Positions 1 to 7,999 of a DNA stretch of 55,838 bases are shown piece after piece. Both the position numbers and the translations under genes were made by a program. Below the pieces are notes generated by a model, which saw nothing but the letters and a program-made list of their open reading frames with translations, had not been told where the DNA came from and made no database searches. The stretch covers positions 1 to 55,838 of the forward strand of contig JAUWAU010000041.1 of NCBI GenBank assembly GCA_030601885.1, in the 5' to 3' direction. The stretch's first letter is position 1, and every line of letters starts with the position of its first letter. The DNA comes from Armatimonadota bacterium (lineage in GTDB: Bacteria; Armatimonadota; Zipacnadia; JAUWAU01).

Positions 1-121
1 CGTCGGCCCACCCGTTGTAGCCGGAGCAGCTTGCTCCGGCGGCCCCCAGCTCCCCGCCGGGCCCATCTTCATCGTTTCCGGGTGGCCCAACAGGGCCATG
101 AAGAGCTGCTTCGAAGATTCC
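1..121 (+). repeat. Dispersed repeat, family A (cut by window edge)
   Basis: This is a copy of a roughly 130-bp element found at least seven more times in the window. Its core is the palindrome CCGGAGCA-GCT-TGCTCCGG, followed by a C-rich arm ending in CCCATCTTCATCG and then by CGAAGATT. All copies have the same orientation, antisense to the plus strand genes and sense to the minus-strand genes around them. Here it lies past the last visible phage gene; its left end is outside the window. Confidence 0.85.
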
Positions 122-241
122 GCACATCGGCCACTCATGTGTGGCCCAGGCTGCCAGCCTGGGTGGGCCTCATCGGCCAAGTAGCTCGCTACGTAGCACC
201 AGCAGCCATGGCTGTAAGAGCCATGCCTCTGACAGGCACCG
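122..241. repeat. Palindrome-rich intergenic stretch
   Basis: No gene is seen. The stretch holds CAGGCTGCCAGCCTG (repeat family C core), a CTCGCTACGTAGC element related to family E, and the short palindrome CAGCCATGGCTG. These are fragments of repeat families seen elsewhere in the window. Confidence 0.6.
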
Positions 242-961
242 CTAGTCACTCGCGTACACGGCGACCTTCGGGATATAGCTCCAATACATCCCGCCGTTCC
301 CGCTGTGCACCTCATAATCCGTGCCATCTATCGTAACCTTCTGCGCCCTGAAGCTGATGCGAATGACGTCCCCTTCGGCGTACCCGCTGGCCGAGTCGAA
401 CACCTCATCGTAGTAAACGCGTCCGTCCTCCGCGCTGCACGCCGCGTCGCTTACCACGCTCGTCCACGTCGTCGCACCACGGGCCTTGCGGTCGATGCTA
501 ATCGTGCCCGGCGTGATGTCCGCCGCGCTGGGCAGATCGCCGTTGGCATCGACCACGTGCAGCGCCAGGCGCACCGTGGCCGTGTCGGCCACATCTATGA
601 CCGCGGGTATGCTGGCCAGGCCGAGGATCGTGTGCTCCGCCGCGCCGCTGTGAGCCCTGACGCTGTAGCAGATTGCGCCCGTGTCTCCTCCGACCATGGC
701 CTCAACGTAGATTGTGTACGTCTTTCGCGCCTCGAAGCCATTCGCGGCAGTGCAGGCGATGCTCTCGGTGTAGAAGCCCGTCGTATTCGCGTCGTCCAGT
801 TTCGCCATCGTGCCCGTCAGGATCGCCGTGCCTGTCTCGTCCTCGTAAACGCGGTACGACGGGTCGGAGTCAGCATCGGTCACGACGCCGGTATCCGGGT
901 CGTGCGTCGTGATGCTGAACACCACACTGTCACCGATCTTCACGTCACTGGGGCATCCCAT
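242..961 (-). CDS. Phage Ig-like / baseplate-type structural protein
   Basis: A 239-aa protein with no signal peptide or membrane segment. It reads as two beta-rich halves. The first (about residues 5-105) has the pattern DSVVFSITTHDPDTG ... YRVYEDETG ... GFYTESI ... YTIYVEA seen in BppU-like or Ig-like modules of phage baseplate and fibre proteins; the second half is also beta-rich. The ATG is preceded by CGAGGCGA. It is the last phage gene in the window, 18 bp after a 66-aa gene and near the beta-helix spike, which fits a host-contact or adsorption role. Family assignment comes from sequence flavour only, without a catalytic motif. Confidence 0.5.
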   Translation of the reverse strand: MGCPSDVKIGDSVVFSITTHDPDTGVVTDADSDPSYRVYEDETGTAILTGTMAKLDDANTTGFYTESIACTAANGFEARKTYTIYVEAMVGGDTGAICYSVRAHSGAAEHTILGLASIPAVIDVADTATVRLALHVVDANGDLPSAADITPGTISIDRKARGATTWTSVVSDAACSAEDGRVYYDEVFDSASGYAEGDVIRISFRAQKVTIDGTDYEVHSGNGGMYWSYIPKVAVYASD

Positions 962-979
962 TCTAATCGCCTCGGCTCG

Positions 980-1180
980 CTAACGACTACTCCCACTGAT
1001 GATGAGGCCGTGAGCCATTACGCTGTGAATGCCTGCATCCGAGATGATGGGCATTCTTTGCCCTGTTGGTGCCTCCGCCGCGGCAACGACCATCTCGGGC
1101 CGGCCACGTATCCACAATGCGCTCGACTCCTGGCTCGTGATCCGGTGCGGCTTGCCGCGTATCCAGACTATGGTGCTCAT
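980..1180 (-). CDS. Small phage protein of unknown function
   Basis: A 66-aa ORF starting MSTIVWIRGKPHRIT. I chose the ATG at 1180; an in-frame GTG lies three codons upstream. Possible ribosome-binding purines (GGAG, GGGTG) abut the end of the repeat array at 1196. It is sandwiched between the spike and the Ig-like gene in the same direction, 18 bp from the latter. The sequence suggests one small beta/alpha domain (VWIRGRPEMVVAAAEAPTG). I do not recognise a family. Tight spacing to a plausible structural gene is the main support. Confidence 0.5.
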   Translation of the reverse strand: MSTIVWIRGKPHRITSQESSALWIRGRPEMVVAAAEAPTGQRMPIISDAGIHSVMAHGLIISGSSR

Positions 1181-1195
1181 GAGATTCACCCGCTC

Positions 1196-1383
1196 CGAAG
1201 ATTCCGCCGTCGGCCCACCCGTTGTAGCCGGAGCAGCCCGTTGTAGCCGGAGCAGCTCGTTGTAGCCGGAGCAGTCCGTTGTAGCCGGAGCAGCCCGCTG
1301 CAGCCGGAGCAGTCCGTTGTAGCCGGAGCAGCCCGCTGCAGCCGGAGCAGTCCGTTGTAGCCGGAGCAGCTTGCTCCGGCGCG
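1196..1383 (+). repeat. Family A copy expanded into an 8 x 19-bp tandem array
   Basis: A family A element whose core has been tandemly expanded. Eight adjoining 19-bp units of the type CCCGTTGTAGCCGGAGCAG fill 1218-1369, and the array ends in the normal TTGCTCCGGC half of the palindrome. Units 5 and 7 carry the same two changes (GCTGCAG for GTTGTAG), which suggests duplication of a two-unit block. The element ends 15 bp from the start codon of the 66-aa gene. Confidence 0.9.
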
Positions 1384-1405
1384 CCTCGGGCTGGTCGCCT
1401 ACGCC

Positions 1406-2881
1406 TCAAGCGATCACTGGCTCCGGGTCAACGTAGAGGTGATTCGACTTACCGTCCTCTTTCGTCTTGCAGTAGTGCACCCGCAGGAATGCCTCCCCAG
1501 CCGCCGCGGGCGTCACCGGGCCCACCGAGAGGCCATTCCAGTTGCCGTCTGCCGACACTGCACCCGTTGACCGCACCACACGACGACCGGCGTTCGCCGA
1601 GTCTGCCAGGTATTCAAGCTCCACCCAAAGCTCCCCGGCCGTCGGCGCCGAGGTGAAATTCGCCGCCGGCAGATTCACGTATACCGTTACCGTCTTGCTG
1701 CTGGCCGGGAGATGCAGATACGCCTCCAGCACGGTCAAGCGCCGCCACTCGGCGTTCGTGCCCAGGTACGTGCTCGGCCGCACCTCGATGCTGCTGTCGG
1801 CTCCGCCGCTGCGGGTGGTGCTCGTGTTACGGCGTAAGGCGGCGTCGTCATCAGCGGGGTCGAGTCCGGTGAATACGCGGTTATCGCGCTTCGTGCCATT
1901 GAAGTCCTGCACGGCTGCCAGCAGCCCCGTCTTGCTTCCCCGATAGCCAGAGCCGAGGAAGTTGCTGGCACTGAAAACGACGTTGTAGCAGTCCAGCCTC
2001 AGCTCCGCTGAGTTCGCCTCCGACTTGATCACTGCCGCCTCGTTCGTGCATTCGAGGTTCCGGAGTTCACCCACGAGACGCCTGTATCCATACACGCAAA
2101 ACCCGTACAGCGACGCGCCTTCGATGAGGCAGTCATCAAGTAGCACGTTGTCCCCGTCCGTGTTGTAGGGAAACACCGCCGCGTACTGGCCCGAACTGGT
2201 GATCTGACAGCGCAGATACCGACCAAAGCGACCCGGACACAGGCCGGCTGCGCCGGCTGCGCTCACCAGCCTGCAACCCTCCAAGGTGTTGCAATAGCCC
2301 GCATCCTGAAATGCACCAGCGAACTCGGCGACGTTGCCGCCGTCGTCGATGTGCAAACGCTCGATCCGCCAGAAGCTCTTGTCGTGATCCCAGTAATAGC
2401 TCGCGGCGCCGTCGATCTTGGGCATGGCCGGTAGCTTTTCCGCTGACCTGCCGGACCCCGACGGCCCACGATACGTCATCTCCAGCGTGACCGTCGCTTG
2501 GGACACCGACGCTGCCGTGTACCAGCGATCATCCCCGTTGAGCTTCACCTGGTCCCCGGCCGAGAGCTCACTCTCACTGGCCGACGCCGTGACGGCCTTG
2601 CTGCCGTTAGTCGTCGTGTAAGTGTTCGTGAGGCTGCTCTTGTCCGCAGGCCACTCCGTGCCGTCGTCGGCTCTGATGACGATTGGCGAGTAGAAGGATC
2701 CATCGTTGGACGGTGACTGATCCGACGCCCAGGTCTCCGACCCGCCGTTGTTCCGAACGATGGCCATATCGCCCGTCCCCAGGATCGACAGGGCCTTCGC
2801 GATACTCTTATACGGGTTACCCTTGCTTCCGTCCCCGTTCGTATCGTCGCCATTCGTCTGATCGAAGTAGTATGTGCTCAT
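1406..2881 (-). CDS. Phage tail spike/fibre with parallel beta-helix
   Basis: A 491-aa protein beginning MSTYYFDQTNGDDTNGDG and then GNPYKSIAKAL. This is the usual opening of right-handed parallel beta-helix (pectate-lyase-like) surface proteins of phages. Short repetitive strands follow (IDGAASYYWDHDK, LEGCRLVSAAG, LLDDCLIEGASLYGFCVYG), consistent with helix coils. The last roughly 150 residues look like a separate beta domain (TVTVYVNLPAA ... GELWVELEYLAD ... AFLRVHYCKT). Its likely role is receptor binding or polysaccharide recognition at the tail tip. An alternative ATG lies five codons upstream (2896). No catalytic residues can be assigned. Confidence 0.6.
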   Translation of the reverse strand: MSTYYFDQTNGDDTNGDGSKGNPYKSIAKALSILGTGDMAIVRNNGGSETWASDQSPSNDGSFYSPIVIRADDGTEWPADKSSLTNTYTTTNGSKAVTASASESELSAGDQVKLNGDDRWYTAASVSQATVTLEMTYRGPSGSGRSAEKLPAMPKIDGAASYYWDHDKSFWRIERLHIDDGGNVAEFAGAFQDAGYCNTLEGCRLVSAAGAAGLCPGRFGRYLRCQITSSGQYAAVFPYNTDGDNVLLDDCLIEGASLYGFCVYGYRRLVGELRNLECTNEAAVIKSEANSAELRLDCYNVVFSASNFLGSGYRGSKTGLLAAVQDFNGTKRDNRVFTGLDPADDDAALRRNTSTTRSGGADSSIEVRPSTYLGTNAEWRRLTVLEAYLHLPASSKTVTVYVNLPAANFTSAPTAGELWVELEYLADSANAGRRVVRSTGAVSADGNWNGLSVGPVTPAAAGEAFLRVHYCKTKEDGKSNHLYVDPEPVIA

Positions 2882-2978
2882 GGCTGTCGGATCCATCTCC
2901 CGTACGGGACCCCGCTTTAGACAGGGGCCTCTAACAGGGATCGTTTTACATCGCCCGTCGGGCTTGGATTACTGTGTA

Positions 2979-3761
2979 TCACCGGCGGCTCTGTGCGGGA
3001 CCATACGCATAGATCGTCCCCGCCGGCCCCTGCTCCGGGTGCCACCAAACGCCGTAGCCCAGCCCCTCAAGCTGCCCCCGCACCGACTCGCCCGTACGGA
3101 AGAGCCGTGGCCATCGCTGGCCGTCTGACTGCGACTCGTACCAGGTGAACTGATGCTTCACCACAACTCTACCGCCCTCGTTCACCAGCCGCGCCTCCCG
3201 CACCGGCACATCGTTGATCTTGAGCCGCACCCATTCCCGCTCACTACCCGTCGCCAGCACTACCCCGAGCCGCTCCCGGTACTCGTCGCGGTCTAGCAAC
3301 GTGCCCGGGCACGACTTCCGCGCGAAGTCTCGGTGGAACTGCAGATCATCCTCGTCAAGGCCGTACTGCTTACAGAGCGCGATGGTGATGTCGAAAACCG
3401 CCCGCTCCATGTCGGGAAAGCGTACCAGTGGCTCTTCATCCCCGTTGAGGCACAGCCCGAGTCCAACACTATCGCTATTGTGACCGATGGTGTGAGCGCC
3501 GTGCCACTTGAGCGTCCGTCCCGTCCACATCGAACCATCTGGCCCGAAAAGCCAGTTGTACCCGACGTCCCTCCAGCGCCGCCGCCTCACATGGTCGCCC
3601 TTGACGGCCTGCATTGTCCGCTCGCCCCGGTAATCACGGGCCGCCGGCCTCCAGAAGTGATGCCAGATGACCATCCGAATGGGTCGCCGAGGCACATCGG
3701 CTCGTATGATCGCCTCGGCCTCTTGCAGACTAACCTGTTGGACGCTTCCCGGATGCTGCAT
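2979..3761 (-). CDS. N-acetylmuramoyl-L-alanine amidase endolysin
   Basis: A 260-aa protein with an Amidase_2/PGRP-type domain. Numbering from the ATG, VIWHHFWRP near residue 34 supplies the first zinc histidine, and WHGAHTIGHNSDSVGLGL near 87-104 is the typical central motif. FHRDFARKSCPG (H143, C151) supplies the remaining zinc ligands. The C-terminal third (about residues 175-260) is a separate beta-rich domain that could bind the cell wall. It should cleave the amide between MurNAc and L-Ala during host lysis. It follows the holin candidate in the same direction, giving a lysis cassette. A GTG one codon upstream is an alternative start; no strong SD is visible. Confidence 0.85.
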   Translation of the reverse strand: MQHPGSVQQVSLQEAEAIIRADVPRRPIRMVIWHHFWRPAARDYRGERTMQAVKGDHVRRRRWRDVGYNWLFGPDGSMWTGRTLKWHGAHTIGHNSDSVGLGLCLNGDEEPLVRFPDMERAVFDITIALCKQYGLDEDDLQFHRDFARKSCPGTLLDRDEYRERLGVVLATGSEREWVRLKINDVPVREARLVNEGGRVVVKHQFTWYESQSDGQRWPRLFRTGESVRGQLEGLGYGVWWHPEQGPAGTIYAYGPAQSRR

Positions 3762-3813
3762 CACTCATTACGCCGCTCTGTGGCCCACAGCCCCACACCA
3801 CACCATCGCACTC

Positions 3814-3950
3814 CCCCGAAGATTTCGCCCGTCGGCCCACCCATTGTAGCCGGAGCAGCTTGCTCCGGCGGCCCGCAGCTCCCCGCCGGGCCCATCTTCA
3901 TCGTGCAGTTTCGGGATCTCTCCCCGAAACTCACCGCGTGGCCCACCGCG
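3814..3950 (+). repeat. Family A repeat between holin and endolysin
   Basis: A standard family A element (GAAGATTTCGCCC ... CCGGAGCAGCTTGCTCCGG ... CCCATCTTCATCG) with one point variant in the core flank. A short palindrome, TTTCGGG/CCCGAAA, follows. Its GAAGAT end is 56 bp upstream of the endolysin start. Confidence 0.85.
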
Positions 3951-3963
3951 CCATGACGACTGC

Positions 3964-4251
3964 CTAGCACCAATGCCGTTGACCTTCCTTGACGACCCGC
4001 AGCACATCACCGGCCCGGTGCACCCCTGCTGCAATGCTCGCCGACAGCACCGCCGCGGCAGCACCCAGGAGCACGCGATCGAGCGGCTCACCCCGAGCCA
4101 GCAGCGCCACGCCGGCGCCAATTCCCACGGATACCAGTGCGTTGATCACCCGCGGCTCAACCGGCTTCACCGGAAACAGCAGCTTATACAGCTCCGTCGC
4201 TACCCAGCTCCCCAACGCAACCAGCACGACCACGACCTGCTCCTGCGGCAT
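3964..4251 (-). CDS. Small membrane protein, holin candidate
   Basis: A 95-aa protein with hydrophobic segments at about residues 5-23, 38-52 and 60-80, and a short charged tail (HRAGDVLRVVKEGQRHWC). The ATG is preceded by GAGGAG at good spacing. Size, topology and its position just upstream of an amidase endolysin fit a phage holin, which would permeabilise the inner membrane to release or activate the lysin. Holins are not conserved enough to name a family from sequence alone. Confidence 0.6.
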   Translation of the reverse strand: MPQEQVVVVLVALGSWVATELYKLLFPVKPVEPRVINALVSVGIGAGVALLARGEPLDRVLLGAAAAVLSASIAAGVHRAGDVLRVVKEGQRHWC

Positions 4252-4277
4252 CTGCTCATCTCCTCTGTATGATCCGC

Positions 4278-4418
4278 TTTGCCTTCGCTGTTATTGTAGG
4301 GCGGGGGCTCGCGCCGTCGCCAAAGCGGCTATGGCGCGTCGGCGACCGTCCCCCGCCTGCCTTTGCCGTCATCCTCGCCTTCTGTAGGCGAGCACCCGTG
4401 GCTCGCTGCCTTTGCCCA
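4278..4418 (+). repeat. Family B repeat
   Basis: An element with TTGTAGGGCGGGGGCTCGCG, then CCAAAGCGGCTATGGCG, then GTCCCCCGCCTGCCTTTGCC. A shorter palindromic motif, TGTAGGCGAGCACCCGTGGC, is appended and also occurs at 23232. The TTGTAGGG start is 43 bp upstream of the holin start codon. Near-identical copies lie at 22240 and 28909, also just upstream of start codons. Confidence 0.8.
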
Positions 4419-4420
4419 CG

Positions 4421-4891
4421 TCAGAACGACACGCTCAGCACATTGACCTTGAGTCCCGGATTCACATACACCCCGTCATCGAACCGCACAACCAACACGA
4501 TACCGACCAGTCCCTCAGCCTCCGCCTCCACGAACCCACCCACAAGCCGTTGCGCAGTGTCCCCCGCCACCGAGAGACCGCCGATGAACCCATACCGACA
4601 GCGTAGCTTGCGATCGCCGATTGGCACACTGGCGAACCGGTGCTTGTACGTCACCGCTGCGGCTGCGCCCGCATTGCGCCCCCAGAGCGCGTACCCTTCC
4701 AGGCCGATAATCCGGCTCGGCAGTGGCCCTTCGGCTCCCTGCTGTTCGGCTGCGAGCCCCGGACCTTTGCCCGCGAGCGTCGGCCCAAGGCCAAACACGT
4801 CGGCATGCGCGCCTGCCTGTCTCACACACACAACTGCCGGCAGCGCCAGAAGTCCGAGGGCCATTGTCGTACCGAAGATCCGAATCCGCAT
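4421..4891 (-). CDS. Exported phage protein of unknown function
   Basis: A 156-aa protein starting MRIRIFGTTMALGLLALPAVVC, a clear Sec signal peptide with likely cleavage near residues 24-28. I chose this ATG because GAGGGAGA sits 7-8 bases upstream; longer in-frame starts lack an SD. The mature part is small, glycine-rich and beta-like (RCRYGFIGGLSVAG ... GIVLVVRFDDGVYVNPGLKV), somewhat like a small outer-membrane or periplasmic beta protein. It lies directly upstream of the lysis cassette, so a spanin-like or membrane-associated lysis role is possible but unsupported by motif. Confidence 0.5.
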   Translation of the reverse strand: MRIRIFGTTMALGLLALPAVVCVRQAGAHADVFGLGPTLAGKGPGLAAEQQGAEGPLPSRIIGLEGYALWGRNAGAAAAVTYKHRFASVPIGDRKLRCRYGFIGGLSVAGDTAQRLVGGFVEAEAEGLVGIVLVVRFDDGVYVNPGLKVNVLSVSF

Positions 4892-5059
4892 TCTTCCCGT
4901 CTCCCTCATGCGACTGACCCATACACTGCCTGGTGGGCCTCGGCCCACCGCTGCCACGTCATCCGCAGCACGCTCCCGCGCACCGCCTCGAGTCTCCCGC
5001 ATTAAGCACGATCACCGCTGCGGCCCGACGAAAGGCATCAACCACATCCGGACCGTAGA

Positions 5060-5312
5060 CCGGCCGCCCTTCGCTACGTAGCACGAGAAGCACGAGTGCC
5101 CCGCCGGCTGCGGTGGCGTGCCTTTCGCCGTTGCCCCGATCTTCATGGTTTCCGGGTGCCGCTGCGGGGCATGGGCAACTGCTGCTTCGAAGATTCGGCC
5201 CGTCGGCCCACCCGTTGTAGCCGGAGCAGCTTGCTCCGGCGGCCCCCAGCTCCCCGCCGGGCCCATCTTCATCGCTTCCGGGTGGCCCAAAGGGCCATGA
5301 AGAGCTGCCTGG
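5060..5312 (+). repeat. One full and one partial family A repeat
   Basis: The gene-free stretch 4892-5337 holds a partial family A end (CCCGATCTTCATGGTTTCCGG) followed by a full copy at about 5188-5312. There is also a short CTACGTAGCACGAGAAGCACG fragment related to family E. No credible gene is seen between the exported protein and the glycosyltransferase. Confidence 0.8.
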
Positions 5313-5337
5313 AGCACCCGCGCATGGTGCTCAGCGC

Positions 5338-6438
5338 TCATTGCACCCCCAGCCGGCGCTGCAATTTGCCCACCAGCCTTTCGACCTCCGACGCCGCGAA
5401 GCAATACTCGAAGATGACGTAATACAAGAACGACCGCAGGAAGCGATTGCTCAGGTGCGGCGGACTCATCCATCGCATCCGCTCCAGCATCCGCTTCAGC
5501 GTGCCTACATCACGCGCATCGAAGGTGAAGCCGAGCCGCCCATACGGAGCATCGGCCAGGCAAATCACCGGCCGCTCGTACAGCAGCGCCTCGAGCCCCC
5601 CGTTGCTGTTCGCCGTGATCACGCAATCTGCCACCGCGAAGCAGTCGTGAATGTTGACGTCTCGGACCCACAGCTCACCATCGGCGGGCTGCAGCCGACG
5701 CATCGCCCCGGGGTGCTCTTTCACTAGTGCCAGCCAACCGTCCCCGGCGGCTCTCCGGATGAGGCGCATCACCTCCGCCTGACCCGTTGTGCCGCCCTCG
5801 GAGAAGAAGGCCGCGGCATCCCAGTCTGCCTGCAAGATCACCAGGAGCACCGAACGGCCGCGATGCTTTCGTGCGGCGACTTGTGGTGGGAGCGGCTCAC
5901 CTTGCTGCATGTGCTTACTGCTCCTCGTGCGCTTCCACCAGGCGATGTACTCATCTAGCTTTGTGTCCTGCTCCATGGTGAGCCGCTCATCCCACCACTC
6001 CAGCGACAACTCCGTCGGCCCGTCGTTCAGCCCAACGCAATCCAGCAGCAGTGTCCGCCCCTGTGCTGACGGATGGCGGAACCACCCAAGCTCGCTGAAG
6101 ACCACCGGCACTCCCACCTGCCGACAGACCGCCACCGCCGCTCTCTGCCCATAGCTGGCGTTGCCCCAGACCACCGCAACCTCTGCTCTCTGCTGCCTCA
6201 GGCACGCCTCAACGTGCCCGGCCACGCTCCGCGCCCGTTCCCGGTGCACCCGCTCGTATCCCGGCTCGCGCCAGTCCGAGTAGGCGCAGATCTCACGGTA
6301 GTCGTAATCCCCCGCCGGATCACCACCTGTTGCCTCCGGAGAGACCACTGTTGCGTCGTGCCCCAATGCGCGCAGCCGCTCTGCGAAGGGCACGAAATGC
6401 GCCCGTGCGCCGCTGCCTGCAAAGAACGTGACCCGCAT
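5338..6438 (-). CDS. Capsule-synthesis-like glycosyltransferase carried in the phage module
   Basis: A 366-aa protein with a GT-B-like layout. The N-terminal half is Rossmann-like (MRVTFFAGSGARAHFVPFAE; VWGNASYGQRAAVAVCRQVG). The C-terminal half has VLLVILQADWDAAAFF, then LALVKEHPGAM, then DCVITANSNGGLEALLYERP, then VICLADAPYGRLG. The EHPG and NSNGGLEAL signatures match capsule polysaccharide synthesis/export proteins (KpsS/LipB-like) and related transferases. No signal peptide is present, so it probably acts in the cytoplasm or at the inner membrane face. Lying inside the late phage operon, it may remodel host surface sugars (lysogenic conversion) or be cargo. Donor and acceptor are unknown. 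Confidence 0.65.
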   Translation of the reverse strand: MRVTFFAGSGARAHFVPFAERLRALGHDATVVSPEATGGDPAGDYDYREICAYSDWREPGYERVHRERARSVAGHVEACLRQQRAEVAVVWGNASYGQRAAVAVCRQVGVPVVFSELGWFRHPSAQGRTLLLDCVGLNDGPTELSLEWWDERLTMEQDTKLDEYIAWWKRTRSSKHMQQGEPLPPQVAARKHRGRSVLLVILQADWDAAAFFSEGGTTGQAEVMRLIRRAAGDGWLALVKEHPGAMRRLQPADGELWVRDVNIHDCFAVADCVITANSNGGLEALLYERPVICLADAPYGRLGFTFDARDVGTLKRMLERMRWMSPPHLSNRFLRSFLYYVIFEYCFAASEVERLVGKLQRRLGVQ

Positions 6439-6569
6439 TTTCCAGTCGCCTCTGGCGATCCGCGATGCATCTCCAAGCTACGCCGGGCCCCCGGAGGTGG
6501 TGGGGCGCATCGATAAACCCCCGAAAGCCCGGCAAATCCCGTCGCTGCTGCCTTTAATGACTGGCATTC

Positions 6570-6652
6570 TTGTAGGGCGAGCGTGCCCAGGCCCGCCAGC
6601 CTTTGACTGGAGCCGTTGTAGGGCGAGTGTGCCCAGGCCCGCCGGCCTTTGG
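6570..6652 (+). repeat. Two tandem copies of a palindromic repeat
   Basis: Two copies of TTGTAGGGCGAGYGTGCCCA continuing into GGCCCGCCRGCCTTTG lie about 46 bp apart. They occupy the 279-bp gap between the glycosyltransferase start and the end of the next phage gene; nothing else is seen there. Confidence 0.75.
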
Positions 6653-6717
6653 CCGGCCACAAAGAAGGCGCAGCCATTAGTGACTGCGCCGCACATGCGC
6701 AAAGCCCATGCAATCGA

Positions 6718-7419
6718 CTACACGCCGGCTATCCCTCTGATGGTCGCCGTGGCCGCGTAATCCGCCTCGGAGGCCCCCTCATTCGTTACGTCTATCTGAA
6801 ACTGAGTCGGCTCGTAGCTATGCGTCTTCACCGAGAAGCCCGGCGATGCTGCAAGTTCCACCGTGTACCCACCGTACAGCGTCGCCCCCAGCGGTATCGT
6901 CTCAGTCACCGTCTGCCCGGCGCCGATGCCGGTGCGGCTGATAGACAGCGTCAGCACCACCCACTGGTAATTGTACGCGTACCGCTTCCGCGCATGGCTG
7001 ATGCTGTCGGCCACAAGGGCCCCGCTGCTATCGAGCGTGCACGAGGCGATGGGGACCGCGCCTACTGGCACGGTCGCGGAAGTCGTCGCCAGGAAGTTGA
7101 CTCCGAAGCTGACGTTCCCCGAGGCCGGATCGACCGAGACATTCGGATGGGCGTTCACGTAGTTCACCACCCCATTAGTCCAGCCCGTCACCGCCTGCGC
7201 CGCCGTCGTCTCGTGCCAGAAATGGTTCAGGCACCCACTGCCCAGGCTCACCGTCTTGTCGCTCTGCAGATCCCAGCCGCTCTCAACGCCGTGCCCCGCG
7301 AAGCGCTCGAACCACTCAACGGCGCGGTCGAGATAGTCCACGGGACTGTTATACGTCGCCCGCGTCGTCACGTCGCTATCGGCGTAGTCGTTCTTGAGAT
7401 TCAGGTTCGATGTCCCCAT
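6718..7419 (-). CDS. Phage structural protein of unknown function
   Basis: A 233-aa beta-rich protein with low charge and many Thr, Ser, Val and Gly residues (GNVSFGVNFLATTSATVPVG; ETIPLGATLYGGYTVELAAS). These features fit a minor virion, decoration or tail-fibre-associated protein. The ATG at 7419 is preferred: GCGGAG lies 9 bases upstream, whereas the ATG three codons earlier directly abuts it. No family motif is recognised, and it may be a small adhesion module. Confidence 0.5.
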   Translation of the reverse strand: MGTSNLNLKNDYADSDVTTRATYNSPVDYLDRAVEWFERFAGHGVESGWDLQSDKTVSLGSGCLNHFWHETTAAQAVTGWTNGVVNYVNAHPNVSVDPASGNVSFGVNFLATTSATVPVGAVPIASCTLDSSGALVADSISHARKRYAYNYQWVVLTLSISRTGIGAGQTVTETIPLGATLYGGYTVELAASPGFSVKTHSYEPTQFQIDVTNEGASEADYAATATIRGIAGV

Positions 7420-7450
7420 GCTATCCATCTCCGCGCTCGCCCAAACAGTA

Positions 7451-7620
7451 GGGGAGCCCCTCCGCGGGCTCCCCGATCGTCTTCATCCAGTGTGGCGCAG
7501 GCTGCCAGCCTGCGGTCCTTCCCGCGCAACTCGTGTGGCGCAGGCTGCCAGCCTGCGGTTCTTCCCGCGCAACTCGCGTGGCGCGGGCTTCCGCCTTCGC
7601 GAGTCGCCGGCGGCCCCGCA
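7451..7620 (+). repeat. Hairpin plus 43-bp tandem repeat
   Basis: A strong hairpin at 7451-7474 (GGGGAGCCC / GGGCTCCCC) is followed by two 43-bp units starting at 7490 and 7533 and a degraded third at 7576. Each unit contains GTGTGGCGCAGGCTGCCAGC, then CTGCGG. This is family C related. The hairpin could act as a terminator for the upstream toxin gene on the minus strand, but there is no T-run. Confidence 0.75.
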
Positions 7621-7702
7621 CTGAAACGCCGCAACCCCGCTCCGATGGAGCGAGGTCACATCCGCGACGCGAGGGCCTAACGCCCAAGGCGTGGCGCCCC
7701 GA

Positions 7703-7999
7703 TCACGGGTGAGGCCCAACATACATGATGGTGACGGCCTGTCTCACATCATCAACGCGATAGTGAATCCTCCGGTTGCCCGGAAGCCGCCGATACTCCC
7801 GCCAGCAGTGGCGCCGCCCCTTGAGATGGTCGATCGCGCGCTTTCGCCAGCTCGTGTAGGGGTTTTCCGCTATCTCCCGCACGGCCCTCTCTATCGCCTC
7901 GACTACATCGGGAGGCTGACGTCGACAGTATCTCCGTATCCGGCCCTGCGGATCGTGTACCTGATGGTGTTGCTGGTCGGCGTCGTCTGGGCCCTCCAC
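7703..7999 (-). CDS. RelE/ParE-family toxin-like protein
   Basis: A 98-aa protein with helices (PPDVVEAIERAVREIAENPY) and then HLKGRRHCWREYRRLPGNRR, IHYRVDDVRQ and AVTIMYVGPHP. The ending TIMYVGPHP and the EYRRLPGNYRIHY-like strand pair are typical of the RelE/ParE fold of mRNA interferases and gyrase inhibitors. The GTG start at 7999 has GAGGTGAT upstream. It overlaps the previous gene by 97 bp, so the two are translated from one message. That neighbour is the obvious antitoxin candidate, but it has no recognised DNA-binding domain. Confidence 0.65.
   Translation of the reverse strand: MEGPDDADQQHHQVHDPQGRIRRYCRRQPPDVVEAIERAVREIAENPYTSWRKRAIDHLKGRRHCWREYRRLPGNRRIHYRVDDVRQAVTIMYVGPHP

Noticed and set aside
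1218..1369. Tandem repeats that could be taken for a CRISPR array
   Set aside because: Units are adjoining 19-mers without unique spacers, and no cas gene is near.
987..1409. 140-aa ORF with SGYNGLLRLQRA-like repeats
   Set aside because: It is merely the translation of the 19-bp tandem repeat array and overlaps the 66-aa gene.
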